A DNA stretch of 64,000 nucleotides from UBA4877 sp002399345 (GTDB lineage Bacteria > Bacillota > Thermoanaerobacteria > Thermoanaerobacterales > UBA4877), in NCBI GenBank assembly GCA_036752905.1, contig DAIORT010000001.1, positions 310,001 through 374,000 of the forward strand. Direction: 5' to 3'. How positions within the stretch are numbered: the stretch's first letter is position 1; the number at the start of each line of letters is the position of its first letter. The notes beneath the pieces are model-generated. The model did no database searches. It was not told the origin of the DNA and worked only from the letters and a program-made list of their open reading frames with translations. Shown one piece after another: positions 1 to 7,587 of this stretch. A program made the translations under genes and the position numbers.

Positions 1-222
1 TAAACATGTTTTATATCCATAATCAATCCTGAAAATTAAAGCACAATATATTCCCGGTTATACACGATATCCCTGCATATAGACATCATTTCTAATTAAT
101 ACTAACATACACGTAAAGCTTTGTCAAGCAGGGTTTATATTAGACATAACGCAAAATGATATTACATTAATTAAAAAATTACTCCAGCTAACACAGGTCC
201 CATTCCTCCTTGGCCTCAAACG

Positions 223-260
223 ACCTATTATATCGACCATAACCTATTATATCGACCATA
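223..260. repeat. 19-bp perfect tandem duplication
   Basis: Two identical 19-base copies, ACCTATTATATCGACCATA, lie head to tail at 223-241 and 242-260. This is a direct reading. With only two copies it looks like a slippage or duplication event rather than a functional array. Confidence 0.85.
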
Positions 261-345
261 TTTATCAGCTTATCTGTGTTTAAATAATCCGATTCCCTAC
301 TATAACTAAGACAGCAATTAAATGCACATAATTGTGCTAAATAGT

Positions 346-525
346 CTATAACCTGCTTAAATAGATCTTATCATCTTGATTTTCAAAACAATCTAGAGTA
401 TATCTATTGCCACAACGCTTATCTCTACCAACAGCAGATGTCTTTCCTTCTACTGCAGATTTTGGTTATTTACCTTATCTACTTTAGAGGTATCATATAA
501 CAAAGCACATGCTAAGCAGGGTCCT
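346..525 (-). pseudogene. Possible decayed coding remnant
   Basis: Read on the minus strand, one frame gives ALLYDTSKVDKVNNQNLQ and then a stop. Shifting by one base continues it as VEGKTSAVGRDKRCGNRY and about 16 further residues to a stop at 346-348. The composition looks like real protein broken by a single-base frameshift, but I do not recognise the family and both halves are short. It could equally be chance open sequence. Confidence 0.2.
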
Positions 526-540
526 ACCCATAATAATAAA

Positions 541-558
541 GTGCTCATTAAAGAGCAC
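541..558 (-). terminator. Terminator after DUF1292 gene
   Basis: A perfect 6-bp stem, GTGCTC / GAGCAC, with a 6-base loop lies directly downstream of the DUF1292 stop codon on the minus strand. It is followed there by TTTATT. The stem is short and the T-run is broken, so efficiency may be moderate. Confidence 0.6.
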
Positions 559-560
559 TT

Positions 561-863
561 TTAATCCAAATCACCGTCATCATCGTCGTCTTCATCATAA
601 TACTCATCTTCATCATAATCGTCCATCAACTCATTATATGCTTCCACAACTATATCAAATTCGTCATCGTCTTCCACACCTAAAAATATTTCCTCTCCAT
701 TTTCATCTTTATCAACCCGCAGGATGTAGCCGTCTTCACCGTCTTCATCATCAGCCGGCCTTACCACCACATAATCCTTATCCTCTACGGAAAGTGACGC
801 AATAAGCTCAAAACGCTGCTCTTCGCCATCCTCATCATACAGAATTATAGTCTCATCTTCCAT
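561..863 (-). CDS. DUF1292 family protein (YrzB-like)
   Basis: A 100-residue, strongly acidic protein. It opens with a beta-rich stretch (ETIILYDEDGEEQRFEL) and ends in a long Asp/Glu/Tyr tail. The domain and the genomic position match DUF1292, whose Bacillus member YrzB lies next to ruvX, ireB and alaS. The molecular role of the family is not established. The ATG at 863 has a GAGGTG ribosome site about nine bases upstream. It is the last gene of its unit and ends at a hairpin terminator. Confidence 0.85.
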   Translation of the reverse strand: MEDETIILYDEDGEEQRFELIASLSVEDKDYVVVRPADDEDGEDGYILRVDKDENGEEIFLGVEDDDEFDIVVEAYNELMDDYDEDEYYDEDDDDDGDLD

Positions 864-946
864 TGGCTTTACACCTCGCTTCTAACATGATATTGTCATT
901 GTATTATACATACTAATATATGTCAACATTGAAGTTTTATACAAAT

Positions 947-1357
947 TTAGCTACGGCTTTCAAGATAACTTTGCAGTATGATTGAGGCCGCTACACTGTC
1001 TATTACTTTTCTTCTCTTTTTACGACTTAGATCTGCCTCCAGAAGAGCCCTTTCCGCGAGCACGGTGGTAAGCCTTTCATCCCATAAAACAACCTCCAGG
1101 CCTATCGTACCCCTTAGTGTATCTGCAAACTGGAGTGTTTTCTCGCACTGTGGTCCAATGCTTCCATTCATATTCCGCGGAAGCCCGATAACGATCTTTA
1201 CCACATTGTATTCATCTATCACATGTTTTATGGCATCCATATCCCGCTTAATATCAATCCTTCTTACAGTCTTGACCGGCTGAGACAAAATACCGGAAGG
1301 GTCGCTTATGGCCAGGCCTATGGTTTTATCCCCAAGGTCGATGCCCAGTGTCCTCAA
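947..1357 (-). CDS. ruvX: RuvX/YqgF family RNase H-fold nuclease
   Basis: About 136 residues. The N-terminus LRTLGIDLGDKTIGLAISD carries the first catalytic Asp of the RNase H/RuvC-like fold. NMNGSIGP and LWDERLTT are the other family motifs, and the C-terminus is KKRRKVIDSVAA. Family members act in 16S rRNA 5'-end maturation and/or as Holliday-junction resolvases; which applies here is not visible. I chose the TTG at 1357: AAAGGTGG lies 7 bases upstream and the protein then begins (M)RTLGIDLG as in Bacillus YrrK. The upstream aldo/keto reductase stops 2 bases before this start, so the two are probably translationally coupled. Confidence 0.93.
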   Translation of the reverse strand: MRTLGIDLGDKTIGLAISDPSGILSQPVKTVRRIDIKRDMDAIKHVIDEYNVVKIVIGLPRNMNGSIGPQCEKTLQFADTLRGTIGLEVVLWDERLTTVLAERALLEADLSRKKRRKVIDSVAASIILQSYLESRS

Positions 1358-1359
1358 TA

Positions 1360-2313
1360 TCACACCACCTTTATATAAAAATGTGGGCACACACCCACAC
1401 AATAACTGCAAAGATTACACCTTGTCATATCCACTTTAACACTGTCACCCTCTATGCTTAGTGCATTTTGAATACATCTGTCAACGCACGCCCCGCATAA
1501 ATCGCACCACTTTTCTATATCGATCCTGCGCGGTTGTTTATTGAGCCGAGACTTAACATCCCCGGGAACATCGTTGCCTAGTACCATATCAATATCAGCC
1601 GTCACCTCATCCTCCGACTGCATACCTATAGCAATGGATGATACCTCATTAATGGAATTAACAAAATCAATGGCTTTCTGGGGCTGAGTAATAAGGTGCC
1701 CGCCTCCCAGGGCCTTCATGGCATATATACCCTTGCCGAACTCCTGCCCTGCTCTCTTGATGGCTCGTATCATATCATCCCTGCCGCCGCCCAGTATACC
1801 TACGCCGTCCATGTTTATTATTGGATGAATCACATCGATCTCGTTCATAAGAGAAGCCGATCTTACTGCATCCACCGTATGCGTTGAAATACCAAAGGCC
1901 CTTATATACCCTTTTGCTTTGGCCTTCATGAAATACTCAATGGCCTCGGCATGGCCTCTTAAGGTATATATACTTTCCTGCTCATGAAGCATGAATATAT
2001 CTATATAGTCTCTCTTCAGAGCCTTCAAAGCCTTCGTTAGACTCTTCTCAGCCATTTCCGCATTATATGCATAGCACTTGGTAGTAATTACAGCATTAGC
2101 GGGGCGGCAGGTATCCAGAAACTCGGATATGATATCATAATTATCATATATTTCCGCTGTGTCTATAAAATTAACACCATGATCAAAAGCAAATGCAAGT
2201 AAATCCACCGCCTGCCTGCGGGTCATATCACTCTGCAGCGGGCTGATGGAAAGCGCCCCGAAACAAACCTTAGACACCTTTATGTCGGTGCCTTTAAGGA
2301 GGTTATATATCAT
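1360..2313 (-). CDS. Aldo/keto reductase with C-terminal 2x[4Fe-4S] ferredoxin domain
   Basis: 317 residues. Residues 1 to about 250 form an AKR barrel: NFIDTAEIYDNY contains the catalytic Asp/Tyr region, and FMLHEQES is the usual active-site His segment. The last 55 residues carry two four-cysteine clusters, CDLCGACVDRC and CNLCSYCVGVC, typical of bacterial [4Fe-4S] ferredoxins. Such fusions are known in anaerobes as oxidoreductases of unknown substrate. The gene sits between ireB and ruvX, abutting both with no gap, which interrupts the usual ireB-ruvX pairing. The start ATG follows the ireB stop codon directly and its ribosome site is weak, suggesting coupling. Confidence 0.88.
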   Translation of the reverse strand: MIYNLLKGTDIKVSKVCFGALSISPLQSDMTRRQAVDLLAFAFDHGVNFIDTAEIYDNYDIISEFLDTCRPANAVITTKCYAYNAEMAEKSLTKALKALKRDYIDIFMLHEQESIYTLRGHAEAIEYFMKAKAKGYIRAFGISTHTVDAVRSASLMNEIDVIHPIINMDGVGILGGGRDDMIRAIKRAGQEFGKGIYAMKALGGGHLITQPQKAIDFVNSINEVSSIAIGMQSEDEVTADIDMVLGNDVPGDVKSRLNKQPRRIDIEKWCDLCGACVDRCIQNALSIEGDSVKVDMTRCNLCSYCVGVCPHFYIKVV

Positions 2314-2571
2314 CTAATTCTTCGCCTGCAGATAATATTTCACCAATTCTTCCACCAGTTCGTCTCTTTCCAGCTTCTTTATTAGCCCCCTTGCATTGCC
2401 ATAGCTGGTAATATAAGTTGGATCACCGGACAAAAGGTAACCGACTATTTGATTTATAGGATTGTAACCTTTCTCCTTCAGGGCTTTATATACCTCCCTG
2501 AGTATCTCCCTGGCTTGATCCGCTTTAACCTTATCAATGCTGTATTTCATGGTATCCTGATTATCAGCCAT
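2314..2571 (-). CDS. ireB: IreB family regulatory phosphoprotein (UPF0297/DUF965)
   Basis: 85 residues from the ATG at 2571, which has a GGAGGTG site seven bases upstream; an in-frame start further upstream has no such site. The text DTMKYSIDKVKADQAREIL and the segment ending GYLLSGDPTYITSYGNAR are characteristic of the family. In Enterococcus, IreB is a substrate of the PASTA kinase IreK and modulates cephalosporin tolerance; in Clostridia its role is inferred. It is the first gene of the ireB / AKR / ruvX / DUF1292 unit, transcribed from downstream of alaS, which has its own terminator. Confidence 0.92.
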   Translation of the reverse strand: MADNQDTMKYSIDKVKADQAREILREVYKALKEKGYNPINQIVGYLLSGDPTYITSYGNARGLIKKLERDELVEELVKYYLQAKN

Positions 2572-2713
2572 ATATAAACACCTCCGCTTCAGTTTCATTG
2601 TACCATATTTTAACGTTATGTAATAGTAATTAAATATAAAAATAGTGCGAAATACCTACTCCGATATACAAAAGCCAACTAAATACAAGAAAATTCAAGT
2701 TTAAATTTAAAAC

Positions 2714-2731
2714 AGAGAGGAATGCCTCTCT
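2714..2731 (-). terminator. Terminator after alaS
   Basis: AGAGAGG, a 4-base loop and CCTCTCT form a 7-bp GC-containing stem overlapping the alaS stop codon. On the minus strand it is followed by GTTTTAAATTT. It separates alaS from the ireB unit. Confidence 0.7.
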
Positions 2732-5363
2732 ATTTTAAACTGTCTTCAATGTAGCTGCGGCATAAACCAAAAGCCTCATCTATCCTGGATTTATCCTTGC
2801 CACCGCCCTGGGCCATATCCGGCCTTCCTCCACCGTTTCCTCCCAGCACTGCGGATACCTTCTTTACGATATCTCCCGCCTTTATGCCCTTGTCTATAAC
2901 ATCCCGGGATACACTGGCAACCAGGTTTATCTTTTTGTCTTCAATACCGGCAAGCACAATAATGCCGCTACCCAGCTTGGATTTCAAGGTATCATTCAGG
3001 CTCCGCAGGTCTTTTTTATTATACCCGTCTTTTTTCAAAGTTAAAAGCTTAATACCTTTTAAATCAACCGCTCCTTTAGTATATTCCTCTGCTGACAGGT
3101 TCATAGACTGCTGCTTTAATTTTTCTATCTCATGGTCTTTTTCCTTGAGCGCAGCAGTCATCTCGTTTATCTTGTCATTCACATCACTCTCACCCACCTT
3201 GAGCAAACCGGCGAGAGAAATAAAAGCGTCTTTGTATTTGCTTAAGTATTCATATGCCTTAGGTCCGGTACAAGCCTCAATCCTTCTCATGCCAGCACCC
3301 ACGGCACCTTCCGACATTATTTTAAATATACCTATCTCCGATGTATTATTCACATGTGTACCGCCGCATAACTCCAAACTATAGTCCCCTACTTTTACCA
3401 GCCTCACCGTATCACCATATTTTTCTGAAAAGAGGGCCATTGCGCCCATTTCTTGAGCCTTCTGGAGGGTGGTCTCACTCACCTTTACGGGTAGCTTATC
3501 ATAAATTATTTCATTCACCCGTTTCTCCACCTTTTTGATTTCTTCATCACTCATGGCCTGGTAATGAGAAAAATCAAATCTCAGGTAGTCGGGAGTCACC
3601 AGGGAACCCGCCTGATGCACATGGCTACCCAAAACTTCCTGCAACGCCCTTTGAAGGAGGTGTGTCGCAGTATGGTTCCTCGCCATATCCATCCTTAATA
3701 CCTTATCCACAGCGGTGTTTACTACGTCACCCACACTCATTATGCCTTTCTTTATTTTTCCAATGTGAATAAACTTATTCCCTATCTTCCGGCAATCAGT
3801 TATTTCCATCTTTACATTGTCATTATAGATTCTGCCTTTATCTCCAATCTGCCCGCCGCTCTCCGCATAAAACGAAGTCTCGTCAAGCAGGATTGCTGCA
3901 TCTTCACCCTCTGACGCATGGGAAACAAGTTCATTATCCTTTATTATGGCCAGCACCCGGCCCTCGGTATTTAACTTCTCATATCCTGTGAATTTCGTAG
4001 AATACAGCTTTAATTCATCCATAATTTCATCGTTAGCCCACAGTGAACCGTCTTCCATTTTATTGGCCCGGGCTCTCTTTTTCTGTACGGTCATAGCGTC
4101 ATTAAATCCGTCATCATCCACATCCAGGCCCTCTTCCTCCAACATTTCCCTGGTAAGATCCAGCGGAAACCCGTAGGTATCATAGAGTTTAAAGGCATCC
4201 TCCCCGGACAGTACCTTCCTGCCCTCGGACTTCATTCTGTCCATATATTGCTGCAGCCTGCCTATACCCTGGTCGATGGTTTCATCAAATCTTTCCTCTT
4301 CCATCTTAACAACTTTTTTAATATATCCGCGACGTTCCATAAGCTCAGGATAAACACCCCTATATACCTCGGCAACCCTATCAACCAACCTATATAAGAA
4401 AGGCTCATTTAAACCGAGAAGCTTGCCGTGCCGAGCAGCGCCCCTCAATATCCTCCGGAGGACATAACCGCGTCCCTCATTGGATGGCAATATCCCGTCG
4501 CCTATCATGAAAGTCATGCTTCTTATATGATCGGTAATCACTTTTAAGCTGATATCCTGTTTGGCATTCTCGTTGTATTTTTTACCGCTTGACTTTAGCA
4601 CGCTGTCCATAATATTCTTAAGTACATCCACCTCAAAGATATTGTCTGCGTCCTGCATTATTGCTGCAATCCTCTCCAGACCCATACCTGTATCTATATT
4701 AGGATGGGGAAGCCTGTTATAATTACCCGCTTCATCCTTATCAAACTGCGTGAAGACAAGATTCCAAAACTCCATAAACCTGTCACAATCACATCCCGGT
4801 TTACAATCCGGTTTGCCGCAACCCTTGTCGGCGCCTCTGTCAAAATACAGTTCGGAGCAGGGACCGCACGGACCTAATCCGATCTCCCAAAAATTATCAT
4901 CCTTGCCCAGCTTGACTATCCTTTCCTCGGGTATGCCGACAACCTTATTCCAAATCTCGAATGCCTCGTCATCATTCTCATAAATCGTAACCCATATCTT
5001 ATCCCCCGGGAGTTTAAGACACTTCGTAGCGAACTCCCAGGCCCAGGGTATGGCATCCTCCTTGAAATAATCTCCGAAAGAAAAATTACCCAGCATCTCA
5101 AAAAATGTGGCATGCCGTGCTGTCTTGCCCACCCTTTCTAAATCGGGAGTCCTGAGGCATTTCTGACAAGTTGTTACTCTTTTACTCGGCGGCTGCTCTT
5201 TACCCGTAAAATATGGTTTAAGGGGAGCCATGCCTGCATTTATCAGAAGAAGACTCTTATCATCATGAGGAATAAGTGGAAAACTCTTTAATCTCTTATG
5301 CCCTTGTCTCTCAAAAAAACTCAAGAAACTTTCTCTTATATCATCCGTTGACATCCATTCCAT
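2730..5363 (-). CDS. alaS: Alanyl-tRNA synthetase
   Basis: 877 residues, the full length for bacterial AlaRS. The class II aminoacylation domain is at the N-terminus (GKTARHATFFEMLGNFSFGD is motif-2 text). The editing domain has the zinc-binding HTATHLLQ and CGGTHVNNT motifs around residues 560-670. The C-terminal oligomerisation/DHHA1 region ends in GGGGRPDMAQGGGKD. It charges tRNA-Ala in the cytoplasm and clears mischarged Ser and Gly. The ATG at 5363 follows an AAAGGAGG site. A T-box leader lies upstream (5390-5635) and a terminator overlaps the stop, so alaS is probably a single-gene unit controlled by uncharged tRNA-Ala. Confidence 0.98.
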   Translation of the reverse strand: MEWMSTDDIRESFLSFFERQGHKRLKSFPLIPHDDKSLLLINAGMAPLKPYFTGKEQPPSKRVTTCQKCLRTPDLERVGKTARHATFFEMLGNFSFGDYFKEDAIPWAWEFATKCLKLPGDKIWVTIYENDDEAFEIWNKVVGIPEERIVKLGKDDNFWEIGLGPCGPCSELYFDRGADKGCGKPDCKPGCDCDRFMEFWNLVFTQFDKDEAGNYNRLPHPNIDTGMGLERIAAIMQDADNIFEVDVLKNIMDSVLKSSGKKYNENAKQDISLKVITDHIRSMTFMIGDGILPSNEGRGYVLRRILRGAARHGKLLGLNEPFLYRLVDRVAEVYRGVYPELMERRGYIKKVVKMEEERFDETIDQGIGRLQQYMDRMKSEGRKVLSGEDAFKLYDTYGFPLDLTREMLEEEGLDVDDDGFNDAMTVQKKRARANKMEDGSLWANDEIMDELKLYSTKFTGYEKLNTEGRVLAIIKDNELVSHASEGEDAAILLDETSFYAESGGQIGDKGRIYNDNVKMEITDCRKIGNKFIHIGKIKKGIMSVGDVVNTAVDKVLRMDMARNHTATHLLQRALQEVLGSHVHQAGSLVTPDYLRFDFSHYQAMSDEEIKKVEKRVNEIIYDKLPVKVSETTLQKAQEMGAMALFSEKYGDTVRLVKVGDYSLELCGGTHVNNTSEIGIFKIMSEGAVGAGMRRIEACTGPKAYEYLSKYKDAFISLAGLLKVGESDVNDKINEMTAALKEKDHEIEKLKQQSMNLSAEEYTKGAVDLKGIKLLTLKKDGYNKKDLRSLNDTLKSKLGSGIIVLAGIEDKKINLVASVSRDVIDKGIKAGDIVKKVSAVLGGNGGGRPDMAQGGGKDKSRIDEAFGLCRSYIEDSLK

Positions 5364-5389
5364 TATAAATCCTCCTTTGTATGTAATAT

Positions 5390-5635
5390 AAAAAAAGCCC
5401 CTAAAACATATTATATGTTTTAGGGGCGAATATCTCGCTGTACCACCCTATTTTACCATACGGTCTCTTGATTGATAACGGGGCATGCCCCGTCGCAGAT
5501 TACTCTTTTCATCTGCGCGGCTTTTGAGACGGCTTCCGATAGGTATGCCGGAAACTCACACCATCCGTTTCCTCTCTGCAAGGCGATATCACTCTCGGTT
5601 ATTTCTCATCATTGCTTTTGTGATGTCTTTAATTA
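5390..5635 (-). promoter_or_regulatory. T-box leader of alaS, Ala specifier GCC
   Basis: On the minus strand the T-box core AGGGTGGTACAGCG is at 5437-5450; its UGGU matches an A73 discriminator as in tRNA-Ala. A terminator with 13 or more base pairs follows (CCCCTAAAACATA / TATGTTTTAGGGG, 5398-5426) with a T7 run. In Stem I, TGAGA (5604-5608) pairs with TCTCA (5525-5529) and CCGA (5595-5598) with TCGG (5536-5539). The 3' side of the internal loop between them reads AAGCCG, placing GCC (Ala) at 5531-5533 as specifier. The apical AGAGAG-type and GGTGTGAG-type bulge sequences are also present. Uncharged tRNA-Ala would stabilise the antiterminator. Confidence 0.93.
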
Positions 5636-5698
5636 TACAAAATATATTGAAAGCTGTCAATGGACTTCGCAGCCTTATTTGCTAAAGATACATTCAGC

Positions 5699-5740
5699 TC
5701 TGTAATCTATCATCTGTAATCTATCATCTGTAATCTATCA
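5699..5740. repeat. Three tandem copies of a 14-bp unit
   Basis: TCTGTAATCTATCA is repeated exactly three times (5699-5712, 5713-5726, 5727-5740), followed by a partial degenerate copy (TCTGTCCTCTGTATTC). It lies between the permease gene end and the alaS T-box. Copies are contiguous without spacers, so it is not a CRISPR array. It is a candidate variable-number tandem repeat. Confidence 0.9.
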
Positions 5741-5755
5741 TCTGTCCTCTGTATT

Positions 5756-6772
5756 CTAAATCTGTGCTATGCGTATGAGCACAACACGTATAACCGCAGC
5801 CAAAGGTACTGAGAGCAGCATCCCCCAAATACCAAAAAATTCCTGACCAAAAATTATGAGGAACATAACCATAAGAGGATGCAGCCCTACATTTTCGCCG
5901 AGTATCCTTGGGGAGATGACTGCACTCTCAATTTCCTGAACAACCAGATATATAATAAGCGCATATAGTGCCTTGCGGGGAGAATCTAAAAGAGCCATAA
6001 AAACCGTTGGTATGGCGGCTATTATAGGTCCAAAATATGGTATGAAATTAAAAATTCCAGTTAATATCCCTAATAATACGGCAAGTTTTACATGAAGAGC
6101 CAGTAGGCCGATGGATGTAAATAATCCAACAAACAAATTTATGTAAAACTGACCTCTTATATAGCCGTTTACGACCTTGTCCACATCCGATACTATCAGC
6201 TTTGCTGTTTTTCTGTTTCTTTCAGGTACTAAAAGATAAAGATCAGTATATATTTTTTCCCTGTCATTCAATATATAAAATGCAATTATCGGTGACAATA
6301 TGAAATTAAGAAAAGATGAGAAAAGTGCATTCAGTTTATTTGGTAGCTTTTTAAGCTCGTTTGTAAAGGTGCTGTTTAATTTGGTATATATCCTATTAAT
6401 AGCCTTATTGATTCCAGGGATTGAATTTAATTTGCCCTCCAGGGCATCCACTTCTCTGCTTAGATTATTTCTTATTTCCGGCAGCTCGGTTGTAAATGAT
6501 TTGAGCTCTGCAACTATATGCGGTGTAATAAGCCAAAGGGCAACCAATAAAACCGCTAATATAATTGTAAATGTAATTAATATGCTGCGGCTTCTGCCCA
6601 CATCTTTTTTCTCAAAATACTCTGTTATGGGATATATAATATACGCTAAAAGAACTCCCAAGATGAACGGAGTTAAAACACTTATGAGTTTACTTCTGAA
6701 AGTAAATATCAGTATAACCGATATAATGATAATAAGATATTTAATAATTTTTTTTACATTATTATATCCCAC
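5756..6772 (-). CDS. AI-2E family transporter (UPF0118 permease)
   Basis: About 338 residues. Several hydrophobic segments lie near the N-terminus (IIKYLIIIISVILIF, LTPFILGVLLAYII), followed by a long soluble-looking region and a C-terminal run of membrane segments containing GILTGIFNFIPYFGPII, the family signature. Members export small molecules or Na+/H+ exchange substrates; the quorum-signal role applies only to some, so no substrate is assigned. I chose the GTG at 6772 because AAGGAG lies seven bases upstream; the longer in-frame reading crosses a terminator hairpin. The same neighbourhood (mnmA, PRC-barrel, this permease, alaS) recurs in Clostridia. Confidence 0.85.
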   Translation of the reverse strand: MGYNNVKKIIKYLIIIISVILIFTFRSKLISVLTPFILGVLLAYIIYPITEYFEKKDVGRSRSILITFTIILAVLLVALWLITPHIVAELKSFTTELPEIRNNLSREVDALEGKLNSIPGINKAINRIYTKLNSTFTNELKKLPNKLNALFSSFLNFILSPIIAFYILNDREKIYTDLYLLVPERNRKTAKLIVSDVDKVVNGYIRGQFYINLFVGLFTSIGLLALHVKLAVLLGILTGIFNFIPYFGPIIAAIPTVFMALLDSPRKALYALIIYLVVQEIESAVISPRILGENVGLHPLMVMFLIIFGQEFFGIWGMLLSVPLAAVIRVVLIRIAQI

Positions 6773-6806
6773 ATTTATTCTCCTTAGTTTGTCACCGTAC
6801 TGAAAA

Positions 6807-6836
6807 GGTGCATAAAAAGTTGCCTTTTTATGCACC
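6807..6836 (-). terminator. Strong terminator hairpin
   Basis: A perfect 13-bp stem, GGTGCATAAAAAG / CTTTTTATGCACC, with a 4-base loop, followed on the minus strand by TTTT. It lies just after the 51-residue gene at 6846-7001 and upstream of the permease start. It probably ends the cysteine desulfurase / mnmA / PRC-barrel transcript. Confidence 0.75.
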
Positions 6837-6845
6837 CACACCTAT

Positions 6846-7001
6846 TTAATCCATTATATCCACTATTCTATGGTATAACTTTCTGCCTCTTTTAAGCAAC
6901 CCTTTCTTTTTTCTCTTTCCGATAATAGCCGGCATTATCGTATGGGCTGCCACAGTACCCACAGCAGTTCCTAAAATCAGGCCTTTTGTAAGCTTTTTCA
7001 T
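6846..7001 (-). CDS. Small basic hydrophobic protein, unknown
   Basis: A 51-residue reading frame beginning MKKLTKGLILGTAVGTVAAH. It has one N-terminal hydrophobic glycine/alanine-rich segment and then a lysine/arginine-rich stretch (GKRKKKGLLKRGRK). The ATG at 7001 follows a GGAGTAGGAA site and lies 3 bases beyond the PRC-barrel stop, so the two are likely coupled. A terminator follows the stop. The glycine-rich membrane segment resembles small YtxH-like envelope proteins, but I cannot assign a family. Confidence 0.65.
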   Translation of the reverse strand: MKKLTKGLILGTAVGTVAAHTIMPAIIGKRKKKGLLKRGRKLYHRIVDIMD

Positions 7002-7004
7002 TTC

Positions 7005-7514
7005 CTACTCCTCCCTCTTCAGGATATTCCTAATACCTCCATTATATACTTTTAATTTTTTTTGAGGAGGACATAAAATAAACTTTTTATTGACCTTTAG
7101 ATCTTCAAAGGGTATTATCTGCGTGCCATCATATACATCAAGCAAAAATCCTTTACTCATGCTAATACCGGTGACACGTCTGTCTCTAAAGTTAAAGTAT
7201 ATATTGTCACAAATACCCAAAATCTGATCCCTCGACCTGACAACCAATCCAATAACGTCACCTGCAAATAAAAACTCCTGCGCTAATTTTTTTTCATAAC
7301 TTGTGGCGTCCTTAAGTTCTATACAATCTTTAGTAAAACTCTTTACATTGTTTGTTTTATATATTCTGTCAGTATTTAGTACATTTTTGCTCTTAATAAT
7401 TATCGCTATAAGGCGGCCGTCATAGTCAAAGCAGATATCCTTCAGACTACCTATAATTCTGTTATCTTTTAAAGAAACTACTTCTTTTTTAAAGAGGGCA
7501 TTAAATCCCCTCAA
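7005..7514 (-). CDS. PRC-barrel domain protein
   Basis: 169 residues with two successive beta-rich segments, each starting near a turn of the type LKDNRIIGSLKDICFDYDGR and ending in ...IPFEDLK. This matches duplicated PRC-barrel domains (the PRC-H / YlmC-YmxH type). Such proteins are thought to be protein- or RNA-interaction adaptors; the specific role is not known. The start is a TTG at 7514 with GGGGAG six bases upstream. It is downstream of mnmA and upstream of a small membrane gene in the same unit. Confidence 0.75.
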   Translation of the reverse strand: MRGFNALFKKEVVSLKDNRIIGSLKDICFDYDGRLIAIIIKSKNVLNTDRIYKTNNVKSFTKDCIELKDATSYEKKLAQEFLFAGDVIGLVVRSRDQILGICDNIYFNFRDRRVTGISMSKGFLLDVYDGTQIIPFEDLKVNKKFILCPPQKKLKVYNGGIRNILKREE

Positions 7515-7587
7515 CTTATACTCCCCTTTTTTATATTTTTATATAATTTATTTTACCTTTATTTTATGGAATTCATACATAAGGATG

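Larger units (their letters stand above)
1..560. other. Gene-poor left end of window
   Basis: I see no intact gene in this AT-rich stretch. It contains a 19-bp tandem duplication (223-260), a low-confidence coding remnant on the minus strand (346-525), and the terminator of the following minus-strand gene near its right end. No tRNA-like cloverleaf, attachment site or IS end was recognised. Confidence 0.6.

Noticed and set aside
2797..3384. Plus-strand open frame of 195 codons opposite alaS
   Set aside because: It mirrors the codon pattern of alaS, lacks a ribosome site and resembles no family; it is an antisense shadow.
5699..5740. Possible CRISPR array
   Set aside because: The three 14-bp copies are contiguous, without spacers, and no cas genes occur in the window.
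6773..6841. Longer N-terminus for the AI-2E-family permease
   Set aside because: It would run through a strong terminator hairpin and has no ribosome site; the GTG at 6772 has a good one.
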